DNA of 55,688 nucleotides from Spirirestis rafaelensis WJT71-NPBG6 (GTDB taxonomy: Bacteria > Cyanobacteriota > Cyanobacteriia > Cyanobacteriales > Nostocaceae): contig JAHHID010000048.1 in NCBI GenBank assembly GCA_019359015.1, positions 1-55,688 of the forward strand. Reading direction: 5' to 3'. Shown here one piece after another: positions 1 to 8,652 of this stretch. Within the stretch, counting starts at the first letter, position 1. Every line of letters starts with the position of its first letter. The position numbers were made by a program, and so were the translations under genes. The notes below the pieces were generated by a model that did no database searches, was not told where the DNA came from, and saw only the letters and a program-made list of their open reading frames with translations.

Positions 1-67
1 GTAGACGTTTCTTGAGTTCCTCTTCGCTCTCTGCGATTTCAATCTTGAACGGACGGCTCATGGGCAT
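1..67 (-). CDS. IS630-like transposase / HTH protein, N-terminal fragment (runs off window)
   Basis: The reverse strand reads ATG at 67 (a second in-frame ATG is at 61) followed by PFKIEIAESEEELKKRL, open to the window edge. This start resembles the N-terminus of cyanobacterial IS630-type transposase and helix-turn-helix ORFs (recognised from memory). Only 22 codons are visible, so the rest of the element and its ends cannot be judged. IS630-type elements insert at TA, and the two MITEs at 445 and 1299 are also flanked by TA, which would fit such a transposase mobilising them. Confidence 0.6.
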   Translation of the reverse strand, partial: MPMSRPFKIEIAESEEELKKRL

Positions 68-96
68 CTAAAATTATTGAGTTTGTACTTGCCTAT

Positions 97-127
97 TATA
101 TGCAGCTTCATATTAAATTGGTATAAG
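97..127. repeat. MITE-like terminal sequence
   Basis: The string ATGCAGCTTC followed by AAATTGGTAT is nearly the same as the right end of the element at 16098-16213 (GTGCAGCTTC, then GAATTGGTAT). It coincides with the breakpoint of the Uma2 remnant. The last bases of the window (GTGCAGCTTC, 55677-55686) begin the same motif again. Confidence 0.5.
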
Positions 128-328
128 CTGACGTTGGCTATAGTAAATTGTCAAATTTCCCGTCGCATAAAAGTCATTACGGTTTTGCCACCACAAGTCT
201 AAGCATCGTAATAACAGAATAATTTGGCGTAGATGTAAATCGCTTTCTAATGGTGGTTCGTCACTGTAGATATCTCCTGGTGGAAATATTATATCTTTTG
301 CTGGTTCTAATTCTTGGGCAACTGACAT
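113..328 (-). pseudogene. Truncated Uma2-family (DUF820) endonuclease gene
   Basis: The 71-residue product has the N-terminal signature of cyanobacterial Uma2 proteins: FPPGDIYSDEPPLES, then HLRQIILLLRCLDLWW, then DFYATGNLTIYYSQRQ. Intact members run to about 200-250 residues and carry a PD-(D/E)XK nuclease-like core after this point. Here the family sequence stops after YYSQRQ, and the last residues are encoded by a repeat end (positions 97-127) resembling the right end of the element at 16098-16213. The core is absent, so the gene is very likely dead. Two apparently intact Uma2 genes lie at 30658 and 45497. Confidence 0.75.
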
Positions 329-832
329 GACTTTCTTGGGGCTAAGGGTGAGAAGATCGGATGAACACTTGCGGGTGGATGCACAGATGTAATTACTATC
401 ACAGGGGTTGCTGATTTATAGTTATGTGCGATCGCATTATCATTAGACCTCTTGCAAAAGTCCCCTAACACCCCACCCCCAGCCCCTCCCCGCAGGCGGG
501 GAGGGGAGACTTTGACGTAAGTCAAAGGCGGGGTGGGGTTCTTTTTTTGATTTATGCAAGAAGTCTATTGATCAATCCAGAATGCGATCGCATTTTAAAC
601 AAAACATCCCAAGACTGGTTTTATGCGTGCTTGTGTTTGGGGATTTCACCAGAGTTCTATAATAATCACAGAGAAATTAGTTAATTTTGCTTACTATAAA
701 TATGCGCGATCGCGTTTCGTTACAGACTGTATCTGTAAAAAATTTTGCTTAAAAAACTGCGCTTTTTGCTGAACCAGCATACAGATTAATTGAGACAAAA
801 TAGCTCTGTAGAGCTATTAAAGGTGTAAATTT
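329..832. other. Gene-free interval of about 500 bp
   Basis: Apart from MITE copy A (445-566), this interval holds HIP1-type GCGATCGC-like sites near 430, 585 and 705 and AT-rich DNA before the gene at 833. No supported gene or RNA was seen. The reading frame on the reverse strand at 307-525 is only a translation of the MITE. Confidence 0.6.
445..566 (+). mobile_element. 122-bp MITE, copy A
   Basis: The element begins AGACCTCTTGCA and ends TGCAAGAAGTCT, giving near-perfect 12-bp terminal inverted repeats, with a CCCCACCCCC-rich and GGGGTGGGG-rich interior that can fold on itself. TA is present at both borders (TA|GACC...GTC|TA), as expected for a Tc1/mariner/IS630-type target duplication. 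It has no coding capacity. The same element occurs in opposite orientation at 1299-1420 with exactly the same length. Confidence 0.8.
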
Positions 833-1228
833 ATGTCTCGAAGAAAACGTAGTTCCCGGATTCTAGAAAAAGCTGAGTTTAGAGTTGCCGGACTGAAAGC
901 TATTGATCCAAATATCAATTTTGATAATACTTACAACTTGCAAAACCTGACTCAATTAATAGATAATTTCCACAATATGCTTGATGATTATAACGCTGCT
1001 ATAGCTATGATTGACTCTTCTAGAAAAAAGTTGGCTGAGATGGAAAAAACCTTAAGTCAGGTTTCAGACAAAATGCTGGTGGGGGTTGGTTTTAAGTACG
1101 GCAAAAACAGCAATGAATATGAACTTGCAGGTGGCGTTCGAGACAGCGAACGTATCCGTAAAAGCAGATTGACACGCTTGAAAGGTAACACAGATAAAAC
1201 ATCAGATGAAAATAAAATAACCGCCTAG
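833..1228 (+). CDS. Conserved cyanobacterial hypothetical protein, coiled-coil
   Basis: The 131-residue protein has a basic N-terminus (MSRRKRSSR), a helical middle rich in Leu, Asp and Asn (about residues 35-80, ending in SSRKKLAEMEKTLSQVSDKM) that looks like a short coiled coil, a Gly/Tyr segment (VGVGFKYGKNSNEYELAGGVR), and a Lys/Arg/Thr-rich tail. No signal peptide or membrane segment is seen. I recognise the general type as recurring in filamentous cyanobacteria but know no function. The ATG follows GGTG (821-824) at a suitable distance. It stands alone, with MITE copy B downstream. Confidence 0.7.
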   Translation: MSRRKRSSRILEKAEFRVAGLKAIDPNINFDNTYNLQNLTQLIDNFHNMLDDYNAAIAMIDSSRKKLAEMEKTLSQVSDKMLVGVGFKYGKNSNEYELAGGVRDSERIRKSRLTRLKGNTDKTSDENKITA

Positions 1229-1298
1229 TACCGCTATGCGGAAGTGAAAAGTCAAAATTCAAAAGGCTTATATAATCTGCTTTTAACTTTTTTAGAAT

Positions 1299-1420
1299 AG
1301 ACCTCTTGCATAAATCAAAAATAAAGAACCCCACCCCCAACCCCTCCCCTTGGTAAGGGGAGGGGAGCGTTTGCGTCAGCAAATGCGGGGTGGGGTGTTA
1401 GGGACTTTTGCAAGAGGTCT
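1299..1420 (-). mobile_element. 122-bp MITE, copy B
   Basis: This is the same element as at 445-566, inverted. It starts AGACCTCTTGCA and ends TGCAAGAGGTCT, a perfect 12-bp terminal inverted repeat, again bordered by TA at both sides. The interior differs from copy A at scattered positions, so the copies are not a recent duplication of one another. Confidence 0.8.
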
Positions 1421-1449
1421 AATGGTATCTGTGAAAATTCAAGGTGTCC

Positions 1450-1482
1450 AGATCCCCGACTTATCAAAGAAGTCGGGGATCT
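1450..1482. terminator. Perfect 13-bp inverted repeat (hairpin)
   Basis: AGATCCCCGACTT is followed by a 7-nt loop and AAGTCGGGGATCT. This is a perfect 13-bp stem of a kind scattered through cyanobacterial genomes. It is followed by ATTTC rather than a long T run, so it may be a repeat element rather than an efficient terminator. Confidence 0.6.
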
Positions 1483-1560
1483 ATTTCATCACGAATGATT
1501 CAGGACTGCTATATAATAAAACATTGCATTAACCCCGAACTTCCGCAATTTTAAAATTGA

Positions 1561-2451
1561 ATGACCCGTTTTATACATGATAAATTTGCCAAAGACTATC
1601 TAGAAGAACTATTAAAAGACTACGGAGAGGTGAAGGCATCAGAAAAAGTATCAGGAGAAATTAAAGAAATAGATGTTTTATTCACTCCTGCCAAACAGCA
1701 AAGTTCTAATTTACAAATACTGGGTTTGTTAGGAAGGTTTGCTGAACATCCTGCAATAATAGAACCGTACCGCAATCCAGCTTCTACCGATGAAATCTGC
1801 GACTGTATTCTCAAATTATTAGAAGTCAAGGCTTTCTTGCGACGAGAAGCTAAGGCAAATAAAACCAAACTTCAGGACTCAGAAATACCCAAACTGTGGG
1901 TTCTTACACCTACCATATCTGAAACTAGATTGTCTAGCTTCGGAACTATGCAAAAAGAAAGTTGGTTATCGGGAGTACATTTTCTGCCAGATGCATTGCG
2001 AACAGCAATTGTAGCAATACACCAACTACCCCAAACACCAGAGACATTATGGTTGAGGCTTTTAGGTAGGGGGAATGTGCAGTCACAAGCGGTTATCGAG
2101 TTGCAAGCGTTACCATTAGATCATCCATACCAAAAAGCAACTCTTGAATTAGTTTACAACTTGCGCGAAAACTTGAGAGTAAATCAAGAATTAGAAGCAG
2201 ATGATAGGGAGTTAATTATGCGATTAGAACCACTTTATCAAAGAGACAGAGAACAAGCTGTACAAGAAGGAAATAAACAAGGAGAACAACGTCTAGTTCT
2301 ACGCTTACTCAATCGCCGTATTGGTGATATTGATGCATCATTAATCGAGCGAGTTCAAGGTTTATCGATTGAACAATTAGAGAATTTAGGAGAAGCATTG
2401 CTAGACTTTTCTAGTGTTGCTGATTTAGAAAATTGGTTAAACCAACAATAA
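1561..2451 (+). CDS. DUF4351 / Rpn-type PD-(D/E)XK nuclease-like protein
   Basis: The 296-residue protein has the architecture of cyanobacterial Rpn/transposase_31-related proteins. An N-terminal nuclease-like part includes EIKEIDVLFTP (about residue 35) and LLEVKAFLRRE (about residue 95), giving a D...E-x-K arrangement typical of PD-(D/E)XK folds. A long helical middle follows, then a C-terminal DUF4351 module (RLVLRLLNRRIGDIDASLI through DLENWL). Such proteins are common in multiple copies in Nostocales; relatives in enterobacteria promote recombination, but the role here is unknown. The start at 1561 directly follows AT-rich sequence with no clear ribosome binding site. Confidence 0.75.
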   Translation: MTRFIHDKFAKDYLEELLKDYGEVKASEKVSGEIKEIDVLFTPAKQQSSNLQILGLLGRFAEHPAIIEPYRNPASTDEICDCILKLLEVKAFLRREAKANKTKLQDSEIPKLWVLTPTISETRLSSFGTMQKESWLSGVHFLPDALRTAIVAIHQLPQTPETLWLRLLGRGNVQSQAVIELQALPLDHPYQKATLELVYNLRENLRVNQELEADDRELIMRLEPLYQRDREQAVQEGNKQGEQRLVLRLLNRRIGDIDASLIERVQGLSIEQLENLGEALLDFSSVADLENWLNQQ

Positions 2452-2798
2452 CGATAAATAATTATAGCTTTTGCTACATCATAACCCCCTCACGAAGAGC
2501 GGGGAGGGGGTTGGGGGGTGGGGTTCAGTACCTACTCAACTAATAACCGCTATAGCAGATTAATTAATTTCTAACCAACTCGGATTCTACACCAACTTAG
2601 TTTAGTGTTGCTCGTATTCCATCAAAGTGTAAATATATTCGCTTCACGAAAACTATAGCTTCAGTATAAAAACAAATTGCTAATAACCGATTACCAGTAA
2701 GACTTTCAGTAAGAAAAGTAACCTAAACTTTTATAGCCAAGTATTGCCTAAAAATATTTCATAATTAAAGAAAGAAAATCCCAATCGAGAAGATAAAA
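2452..2798. other. Intergenic region upstream of acnB
   Basis: This 347-bp gap contains a 9-bp GC-rich hairpin (AACCCCCTC at 2483-2491 with GAGGGGGTT at 2504-2512), positioned as a terminator for the upstream gene. AT-rich DNA follows and should carry the acnB promoter. GAGAAG at 2787-2792 is a plausible ribosome binding site for acnB. No regulator site was recognised. Confidence 0.5.
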
Positions 2799-5459
2799 AT
2801 GTTAGAATCATACCGCAAACACGTTGAAGAAAGAGCATTATTAGGAATTCCTCCTCTGCCGTTGGATGCAAAGCAAACATCAGAGTTGTGTGAATTACTG
2901 AAAAATCCGCCGGCAGGTGAAGAAGATACATTATTGCATTTATTGCGCGATCGCGTTTCTCCAGGTGTTGATCCTGCTGCTTACGTCAAAGCGGGATTTC
3001 TCACCGCGATTGCCAAAGAAGAAATCACCAGCCCTTTAATTTCGGCCATCGATGCTGTAGACTTGCTAGGCACGATGATCGGCGGTTACAACGTACAATC
3101 GTTAATCGATTTGCTGCAAGTTGCCACCGTATCCTTCTCCACATCCTCGGAAACACCCTTAGTAATGGGGGGACAAGGAACCGAACCGATAGCCGCATAC
3201 GCCGCATCTGCCCTCAGCAAAACTCTGTTAGTGTATGATGCTTTTCACGATGTCTTAGAGTTATCGAAAACCAATCCTTTCGCCAAGCGCGTAATTGACT
3301 CTTGGGCAGAAGCGGAATGGTTTACGATTCGTCCAGAAGTACCAGAAGCTATTACCGTCACAGTATTTAAAGTAGCCGGCGAAACCAACACCGACGACTT
3401 ATCACCAGCTCAAAGCGCTACAACTCGCCCGGATATTCCTTTACATGCCTTAGTCATGTTGGAATCACGGATGCCGGGAAGTATACAAACAATTACCGAG
3501 TTAAAGAAAAAAGGGCATCCTGTCGCTTACGTTGGGGATGTAGTGGGTACAGGTTCCTCACGCAAATCGGCAATAAATTCAGTGTTGTGGCACATGGGGC
3601 AAGATATACCTTATGTACCCAACAAGCGTGCGGGAGGATATATACTAGGAAGTGCGATCGCGCCAATTTTCTTCAACACAGCTGAAGATTCCGGTGCTTT
3701 ACCCATTGAGTGCGATGTCAGCAAGTTAGAAACCGGCATGGTGATTACCATCCATCCCTACAAAGGGGAAATCACCAACGAGGCTGGCGAAGTTATTTCT
3801 ACCTTCACCCTCAAACCAGATACAATCTTAGATGAAGTCCGCGCTGGAGGACGCATTCCCCTACTCATCGGACGCACCCTCACCGATAAAATTCGCGCTG
3901 CACTTAATTTAGAACCCAGCACCGTCTTTACCCGTCCCCACCAACCAGCCAACTCTGGGAAAGGCTACACCTTGGCACAGAAAATGGTGGGTAAAGCTTG
4001 CGGCTTACCAGGTGTGCGTCCCGATACATCTTGCGAACCGATCATGACCACCGTAGGTTCTCAAGATACCACAGGTCCGATGACCCGCGACGAATTGAAA
4101 GAACTCGCTTGTCTCGGCTTCAGCGCAGACTTAGTGATGCAAAGTTTTTGCCATACAGCTGCTTATCCCAAACCAGTTGATATCAAAACTCATCAAGAAT
4201 TACCTGATTTCTTCGCTTCTCGTGGTGGTGTCGCCTTGCGTCCCGGTGATGGTATCATTCACTCTTGGCTCAACCGGATGCTGTTACCCGATACTGTAGG
4301 CACAGGTGGCGATTCTCACACCCGCTTCCCCTTGGGAATTTCCTTTCCCGCCGGTTCCGGGTTGGTCGCTTTTGCCGCTGCTTTGGGTGCAATGCCCTTA
4401 GATATGCCAGAATCTGTTTTAGTACGTTTCAAAGGTGAATTGCAACCCGGTATCACCCTGCGCGATGTCGTAAACGCAATTCCCTACGTCGCGATTCAAA
4501 AAGGCTTGTTGACAGTAGAGAAGAAAAATAAGAAAAACGTTTTCTCTGGGCGGATTATGGAAATAGAAGGCTTGCCAGATTTAAAAGTTGAACAAGCTTT
4601 TGAACTCACCGACGCTTCAGCAGAACGTTCTTGTGCAGGTTGCACAATAAAACTGAGTGTAGAGACAGTTGCTGAATATCTGCGTTCTAACGTTGCATTG
4701 TTAAAGAACATGGTAGCACGCGGTTACGCCGATGCCCGAACCATCATGCGCCGCGTCATCAAGATGGAAGAATGGTTAGCAAATCCAGTGTTAATGTCAG
4801 CAGATGCAGATGCAGAATATGCCGAAATAATTGAAATTGATTTGAACGAAATCAAAGAACCAATTGTTGCTGCTCCTAACGACCCTGATAATATTAAGTT
4901 ATTATCACAAGTTGTCAATGACCCAGTACAAGAAGTATTTGTTGGTTCTTGTATGACAAATATCGGTCATTATCGCGCCACAGCGAAAGTGTTAGAAGGT
5001 GCAGGAACAGTAAATACTCGCTTGTGGATTTGTCCACCTACACGAATGGATGAATACCAATTAAAAGAAGAAGGTGTTTATAACATTTTTGATGCGGCAC
5101 ATGCGCGGACAGAAATGCCTGGTTGCAGTTTATGTATGGGTAATCAAGCGCGAGTTGCTGACGGTACAACCGTGTTCTCAACTTCTACCCGCAACTTCAA
5201 TAATCGCATGGGTAAAGATGCGCGAGTTTATCTTGGTTCAGCGGAATTAGCCGCAGTTTGTGCGTTGCTAGGACGTATTCCTTCAGTGCAGGAATATATG
5301 GACATTGTGGCGAATAGAATTCATCCTTTTGCTGATGATTTGTATCGGTATTTGAACTTCGATCAAATTACTGGTTTTGAGGATGAAGGTAGAGTGATTG
5401 CGTTGGAAGATATGCCCAGGATTGAAGATATTTTGGGTATGCCTACGGCTGCGAGATAA
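2799..5459 (+). CDS. acnB: Aconitate hydratase B
   Basis: The enzyme interconverts citrate and isocitrate through cis-aconitate in the cytoplasmic TCA pathway, which feeds 2-oxoglutarate to nitrogen assimilation in cyanobacteria; AcnB enzymes can also act on 2-methylisocitrate. The 886 residues match AcnB (E. coli 865) rather than the AcnA family. An N-terminal HEAT-like helical region is followed by the swivelling domain ([18 protein letters not shown]) and the cluster domains. The [4Fe-4S] ligands are Cys718 (VGSCMTN) and Cys776/Cys779 (PGCSLCMGN), spaced as in E. coli Cys710/769/772. The gene is monocistronic, with a hairpin just after the stop. Confidence 0.97.
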   Translation: MLESYRKHVEERALLGIPPLPLDAKQTSELCELLKNPPAGEEDTLLHLLRDRVSPGVDPAAYVKAGFLTAIAKEEITSPLISAIDAVDLLGTMIGGYNVQSLIDLLQVATVSFSTSSETPLVMGGQGTEPIAAYAASALSKTLLVYDAFHDVLELSKTNPFAKRVIDSWAEAEWFTIRPEVPEAITVTVFKVAGETNTDDLSPAQSATTRPDIPLHALVMLESRMPGSIQTITELKKKGHPVAYVGDVVGTGSSRKSAINSVLWHMGQDIPYVPNKRAGGYILGSAIAPIFFNTAEDSGALPIECDVSKLETGMVITIHPYKGEITNEAGEVISTFTLKPDTILDEVRAGGRIPLLIGRTLTDKIRAALNLEPSTVFTRPHQPANSGKGYTLAQKMVGKACGLPGVRPDTSCEPIMTTVGSQDTTGPMTRDELKELACLGFSADLVMQSFCHTAAYPKPVDIKTHQELPDFFASRGGVALRPGDGIIHSWLNRMLLPDTVGTGGDSHTRFPLGISFPAGSGLVAFAAALGAMPLDMPESVLVRFKGELQPGITLRDVVNAIPYVAIQKGLLTVEKKNKKNVFSGRIMEIEGLPDLKVEQAFELTDASAERSCAGCTIKLSVETVAEYLRSNVALLKNMVARGYADARTIMRRVIKMEEWLANPVLMSADADAEYAEIIEIDLNEIKEPIVAAPNDPDNIKLLSQVVNDPVQEVFVGSCMTNIGHYRATAKVLEGAGTVNTRLWICPPTRMDEYQLKEEGVYNIFDAAHARTEMPGCSLCMGNQARVADGTTVFSTSTRNFNNRMGKDARVYLGSAELAAVCALLGRIPSVQEYMDIVANRIHPFADDLYRYLNFDQITGFEDEGRVIALEDMPRIEDILGMPTAAR

Positions 5460-5464
5460 TTAAA

Positions 5465-5489
5465 GTAGGGTGGGCAATGCCCACCTTAC
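5465..5489. terminator. Shared terminator-like palindrome between convergent genes
   Basis: GTAGGGTGGGCA and TGCCCACCTTAC form a 12-bp stem with one G-T pair and almost no loop. It lies 5 bp after the acnB stop and overlaps the stop codon of the convergent DUF262 gene, so it could end both transcripts. The same GTAGGGTG word recurs in repeats elsewhere (for example 16081). Confidence 0.55.
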
Positions 5490-7276
5490 ACCATAAATCC
5501 TTTTTGAAAAAGCTTAGAGATAGCGATTAACTCTCGCCCTTGTATCTCAACTGTAGATGAGTCTCTTCTTGTAAATGCTTTTTCACCAATAAATGAGACT
5601 TCAGTTTGCGCTGGAATAGTAATTCTAACGACTGAATAACCTTTATATGATATTGTGTCAAACTTTGTTAAAACTTGGGTCTTTAAGGTTTCTGTCAGAT
5701 CCGAATTCTGAATTGTATCAGTTAACAATCTAACATATTGTTCGACAGTTTTATTTTGTAGTTTTGCTTCTCTATCAATTCCTACAACATATCTACCATT
5801 AATCTCAATAGGTCTTACCTTATCTATAATTTCAATTTTGTCAGCATGTTCTTTAGAATCAGTTACTCCAATATGAATATACCCATCTGTATCCGAGCCT
5901 AAATTAGCAATTCCACATATAGTTTCAACAATTCTTCCTAGTAAATCTTTATTTAGTTTTCGATTTGGTGATAAATCAAGTAAACCTTGCTTACATTCAT
6001 ATCTTGTAGTTTCTATTCGAAAACGACGCAAAGAGTTTTCAAAATCTAGCGCAAGTTCAACACCATGTCCCAGCACTGGCGGTTCTTTTTTAGCAAAATG
6101 ATCTTGAATAAGACCCTTAGTCTGTTTTATATTGTTCTTGCGGTCATCTGTTGTTGTATAGTGACTACTTAAATCTAGCTTTCTCTGAAGCCCTTTCAGA
6201 CCATTGATAATACCTTCTGGATCAACAGGAGAAAGCTCTCTACGAATAACTAAATCAAAAAAAGCCATAAAAATAGTGTAGAATGCAGTCCGGATTGGAT
6301 TATTACTATTAGGATTTACAATACGTAGTAAAGACTTTGGCTCAGGACTATAGGCTTCAATAGTTTCTCGCATTACAGCAAATGTTTTAATTATGTCCTC
6401 AGTTAGTTTCTTAAAACTATAAGTTGCTAATGTCGTCTCTAATTGTTGACTATATTTACTTGTCTCGTCATATAAACTATCTAAACGTTCTGTACTCACT
6501 GGCAGAGGTTCATCCAGCAAAATAGAAGATACTATATCTGCTATCATTTGCTCGTCTTCACTTTCACGTAGTTGTAATACTGTAAGGGCACCTTGTTTGC
6601 ACCATATAGTATCTTCTGCTTGAACTTTATAACCCTGTTTAGATTTTTGCGAATCAATACTTATTTCTGGCATATCAGAAAGACGTAGTACCTTTTCTGA
6701 ATCATCCCCACGCAGTTTCATAGCAACTGTTCTTACTAATTCTGAAAAAGCTGTAGTTACTCCCGCCTGCCTTCGTTCTTGACGACTTAAATGTTTTCCG
6801 CTGGAGTTTATTCGACCGAAAACTTCTGTAATATCTTCTTCTCCCATTGCAGTATAAATAGTAATTGCAAGTTGATAGTCTAAAATATCAGCACATTCTT
6901 TACGGGAAAGAAGAGGTTGTTTCTTTTCTTCTAATTGGAAAATACCATTGTCAGATAATTGTTTAGCGTAAGAAAACTCATCAAGGTCAAAATATTTGGT
7001 ATCAAAGCTGAATGAATTTTCAATAAAGCTAAAAATTGCATTAAGTCGTTGCATTCCATCTATAATTTCATATTTGCCGCTACCGTGTATTTGGGGACGT
7101 TCTGCCAATAAAATTAGAGGTATTGGGTATCCTTTTAAAAGACTTCCAATTAATCTCTCTTTTTCTGCAACTGTCCAAACAAGTTTGCGTTGGTACTTAC
7201 GATTGACTAACAAACTGCCTGAACGATAGAGCCGATAGGCTTCAGTGACATTCATCCCACGTGGTGCAAGACTCAT
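5486..7276 (-). CDS. DUF262 (GmrSD/ParB-like) - AlbA_2 fusion, candidate defence protein
   Basis: The 596-residue protein has two recognisable halves. Residues about 1-240 are DUF262: NRKYQRKLVW near 25-34, IIDGMQRLNA at 71-80 (the ParB/Srx-like DGQQR motif with Met for the first Gln) and FGRINSSGKHLSRQE. After a helical middle, residues about 410-596 are a Schlafen AlbA_2-type domain: ETTRYECKQGLLDLS, then ICGIANLGSDTDGYIHIGV, then TRRDSSTVEI. DUF262 is the GmrS-type nucleotide-hydrolysing domain of type IV restriction and other anti-phage systems; AlbA_2 domains bind nucleic acid. A GmrD-type HNH partner is not present. I chose ATG 7276 over the upstream 7306 because AGAGAG lies 5 nt before it. 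The neighbourhood holds toxin-antitoxin genes. Confidence 0.8.
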   Translation of the reverse strand: MSLAPRGMNVTEAYRLYRSGSLLVNRKYQRKLVWTVAEKERLIGSLLKGYPIPLILLAERPQIHGSGKYEIIDGMQRLNAIFSFIENSFSFDTKYFDLDEFSYAKQLSDNGIFQLEEKKQPLLSRKECADILDYQLAITIYTAMGEEDITEVFGRINSSGKHLSRQERRQAGVTTAFSELVRTVAMKLRGDDSEKVLRLSDMPEISIDSQKSKQGYKVQAEDTIWCKQGALTVLQLRESEDEQMIADIVSSILLDEPLPVSTERLDSLYDETSKYSQQLETTLATYSFKKLTEDIIKTFAVMRETIEAYSPEPKSLLRIVNPNSNNPIRTAFYTIFMAFFDLVIRRELSPVDPEGIINGLKGLQRKLDLSSHYTTTDDRKNNIKQTKGLIQDHFAKKEPPVLGHGVELALDFENSLRRFRIETTRYECKQGLLDLSPNRKLNKDLLGRIVETICGIANLGSDTDGYIHIGVTDSKEHADKIEIIDKVRPIEINGRYVVGIDREAKLQNKTVEQYVRLLTDTIQNSDLTETLKTQVLTKFDTISYKGYSVVRITIPAQTEVSFIGEKAFTRRDSSTVEIQGRELIAISKLFQKGFMV

Positions 7277-7387
7277 GATTAGCTCTCTGTAAATTGCATT
7301 AATCAACCCAAATTATATGCAGCATCTTAGTTGTATTTCATACATGAATTATTTCTTAATGTAGTGCGCTCCCACGCAAACCTAACC

Positions 7388-7410
7388 CCCCTTCCCTATG
7401 AGGGAAGGGG
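7388..7410. repeat. Perfect 10-bp GC-rich hairpin in divergent spacer
   Basis: CCCCTTCCCT, loop ATG, AGGGAAGGGG. It lies between divergent genes (DUF262 on the reverse strand, HicB-like on the forward), so it is more likely a dispersed repeat than a terminator; it would sit in the leader of one or other transcript. Confidence 0.6.
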
Positions 7411-7471
7411 AAGGGGGAGAAGTCAGGGCGATCGCTTTACACTTAGGTTATCCTCTTGTTGATAAATACCA

Positions 7472-7705
7472 ATGAACTTCTACACAATGGTTTTGGAAAA
7501 AAGTGCGGGTTACTGGGTTGCTTTATGTTTAGAAAATGGGTTGGTAGGACAGGGAACAACTCAAGAAACAGCAATAAAGCAACTTAAAGAAGCGATCGCC
7601 TCTTTCCAAGAAGTTTATGACGCAGAACTTAATATTTACAAAGCTCCACTTACAATAGAAGAACTACGGGAGTTTTTGGCAGTTGAACACAGGCAAACTG
7701 CTTGA
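7472..7705 (+). CDS. HicB-like antitoxin family protein (orphan)
   Basis: The 77-residue protein has the short beta-alpha-beta fold signature of HicB/UPF0150 proteins: YTMVLEKSAGYWVALCLENGLVGQGTTQETAIKQLKEAI. In that family a degenerate RNase-H-like domain neutralises a HicA mRNA interferase. No HicA-like ORF of about 60-80 residues lies on either side, so it is an orphan or regulates something in trans. C-terminal residues IEELREFLAV may be the partner-binding or dimer segment. Confidence 0.7.
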   Translation: MNFYTMVLEKSAGYWVALCLENGLVGQGTTQETAIKQLKEAIASFQEVYDAELNIYKAPLTIEELREFLAVEHRQTA

Positions 7706-7783
7706 GAAATTTTTTAACTAACGAAACCTTACGCCAAAGTGCGATCGCGCTACATTATTAATGAAACCTGTAACGCTATACCC

Positions 7784-7979
7784 ATGAAGTCTCTGCAAGA
7801 CTACACCAGTATTATCCGTCCCGATGACAATGGTACTTTTGTCGCTTATGTCTGGTGCGATTCCTAGTTGTCACGTTTCGAGACGAACGCTTTTAGGAGC
7901 TCGTACCGAACTTGTCTATGTGTTTGAGATGATTTAAGAAGAGTACGCAGAACAAGCGCGATCGCACTTTCAGCAATAG
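7784..7979 (+). pseudogene. Degenerate HicB-like antitoxin gene
   Basis: The ATG at 7784 begins MKSLQDYTSIIRPDDNGTF, then VAYVWCDS and a stop. After scrambled sequence containing another stop, the family resumes as ARTELVYVFEMI, a stop codon (TAA where Lys is expected), then EEYAEQARSHFQQ. Both blocks match the N- and C-terminal parts of common cyanobacterial HicB-like proteins (recalled: VAYVPAIKGCHAWG and TELVYVFEMIKEEYAE). The middle is lost or rearranged, so the gene cannot give a functional protein. Confidence 0.7.
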
Positions 7980-7990
7980 GAACCACTAAA

Positions 7991-8203
7991 ATGCTTCAAA
8001 TACACAAAAATTACGTTCTTGACGAAAATCAGCAACCTATCGCTGTACAAATTTCCATTGCCGAGTTTGAAAAAATTGAAGCAATTCTTGAGGATTACGG
8101 TTTGGCAAAACTGATGGAGGAAGTAGAAAATGAAAAACCACTATCTAAAGATGAAGCTATAAATTATTATCAATCACTAAAAGGTGACAATGTGGCAACT
8201 TGA
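7991..8203 (+). CDS. Type II antitoxin (RelB/Phd-like)
   Basis: The 70-residue acidic protein starts MLQIHKNYVLDENQQPIAVQISIAEFEKIEAILEDYG. The DENQQPIAVQI segment is the beta-strand region of Phd/YefM-RelB-like antitoxins and is followed by helices that would wrap the toxin. It overlaps the next gene, a RelE-type toxin, by 14 bp, the usual antitoxin-toxin order, implying translational coupling. Such antitoxins normally repress their own operon with the toxin as co-repressor. Confidence 0.8.
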   Translation: MLQIHKNYVLDENQQPIAVQISIAEFEKIEAILEDYGLAKLMEEVENEKPLSKDEAINYYQSLKGDNVAT

Positions 8204-8462
8204 ATACACAAAGCGATTTTTGAAAGAACTTGCTGCTTTGCCCGTGGAGATTCAAAGCCGTGTAGAACCCATCGTATTTCAAGAACTTGAATCCGAAAAT
8301 CCGTTTGATTTAGGATATCTGGAAAAACTGAAAGGTTATACCGATAAATATAAAATTCGTGTGGGTAACTACAGAATTGGCATCACGGTTGATCAAGAAA
8401 CAAAAACATTAATCTGTCAACGTATTGCTCACCGCAAAGACATTTACAGAATTTTCCCTTGA
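8190..8462 (+). CDS. RelE/ParE-family toxin
   Basis: The 90-residue basic protein MWQLEYTKRFLKELAALPVEIQSRVEPI...YKIRVGNYRIGITVDQETKTLICQRIAHRKDIYRIFP carries RelE/ParE superfamily hallmarks: N-terminal FLKELAALP helix, central YKIRVGNYRIGI strand pair, and the RIAHRKDIYR C-terminus typical of RelE-type mRNA interferases. I prefer ATG 8190 (AAGG at 8181-8184) over the in-frame GTG at 8184. The pair appears complete and functional. Confidence 0.85.
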   Translation: MWQLEYTKRFLKELAALPVEIQSRVEPIVFQELESENPFDLGYLEKLKGYTDKYKIRVGNYRIGITVDQETKTLICQRIAHRKDIYRIFP

Positions 8463-8652
8463 ACTACTGCAAAGTAGATCTGTAGGGGATGTCTATCGAC
8501 AAGCCCTTCTCCTGTCGGAGACGCTCCGCGAACGGGTTCGGGGGTTCGCAATCGACGGGAAGCGGAGCCACTGCGGTGGACGGGTTTCCCGGCATAAAGC
8601 AAGTGGCGTCCAAGACTGCGATCCCCTCACCGCTCCGCGTCTACGCACTACA
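8463..8652. repeat. Dispersed GC-rich repeat
   Basis: This spacer between the toxin gene and dnaG is GC-rich compared with its surroundings and contains copy 1 (8508-8533, inverted) of a 26-bp core found also at 24977-25002, 42016-42041 and 45440-45465. The core reads GTTCGCG-C/T-AGCGTCT-C/G-CGACAGGAGA on the other strand. Possible reading frames across it are only translations of the repeat. Confidence 0.6.

Noticed and set aside
307-525. Reverse-strand reading frame of 72 codons
   Set aside because: It is a translation of MITE copy A (445-566) and upstream spacer; no protein-like composition.
1350-1532. Forward reading frame of 60 codons
   Set aside because: Starts inside MITE copy B and runs through a hairpin repeat; no ribosome site or family match.
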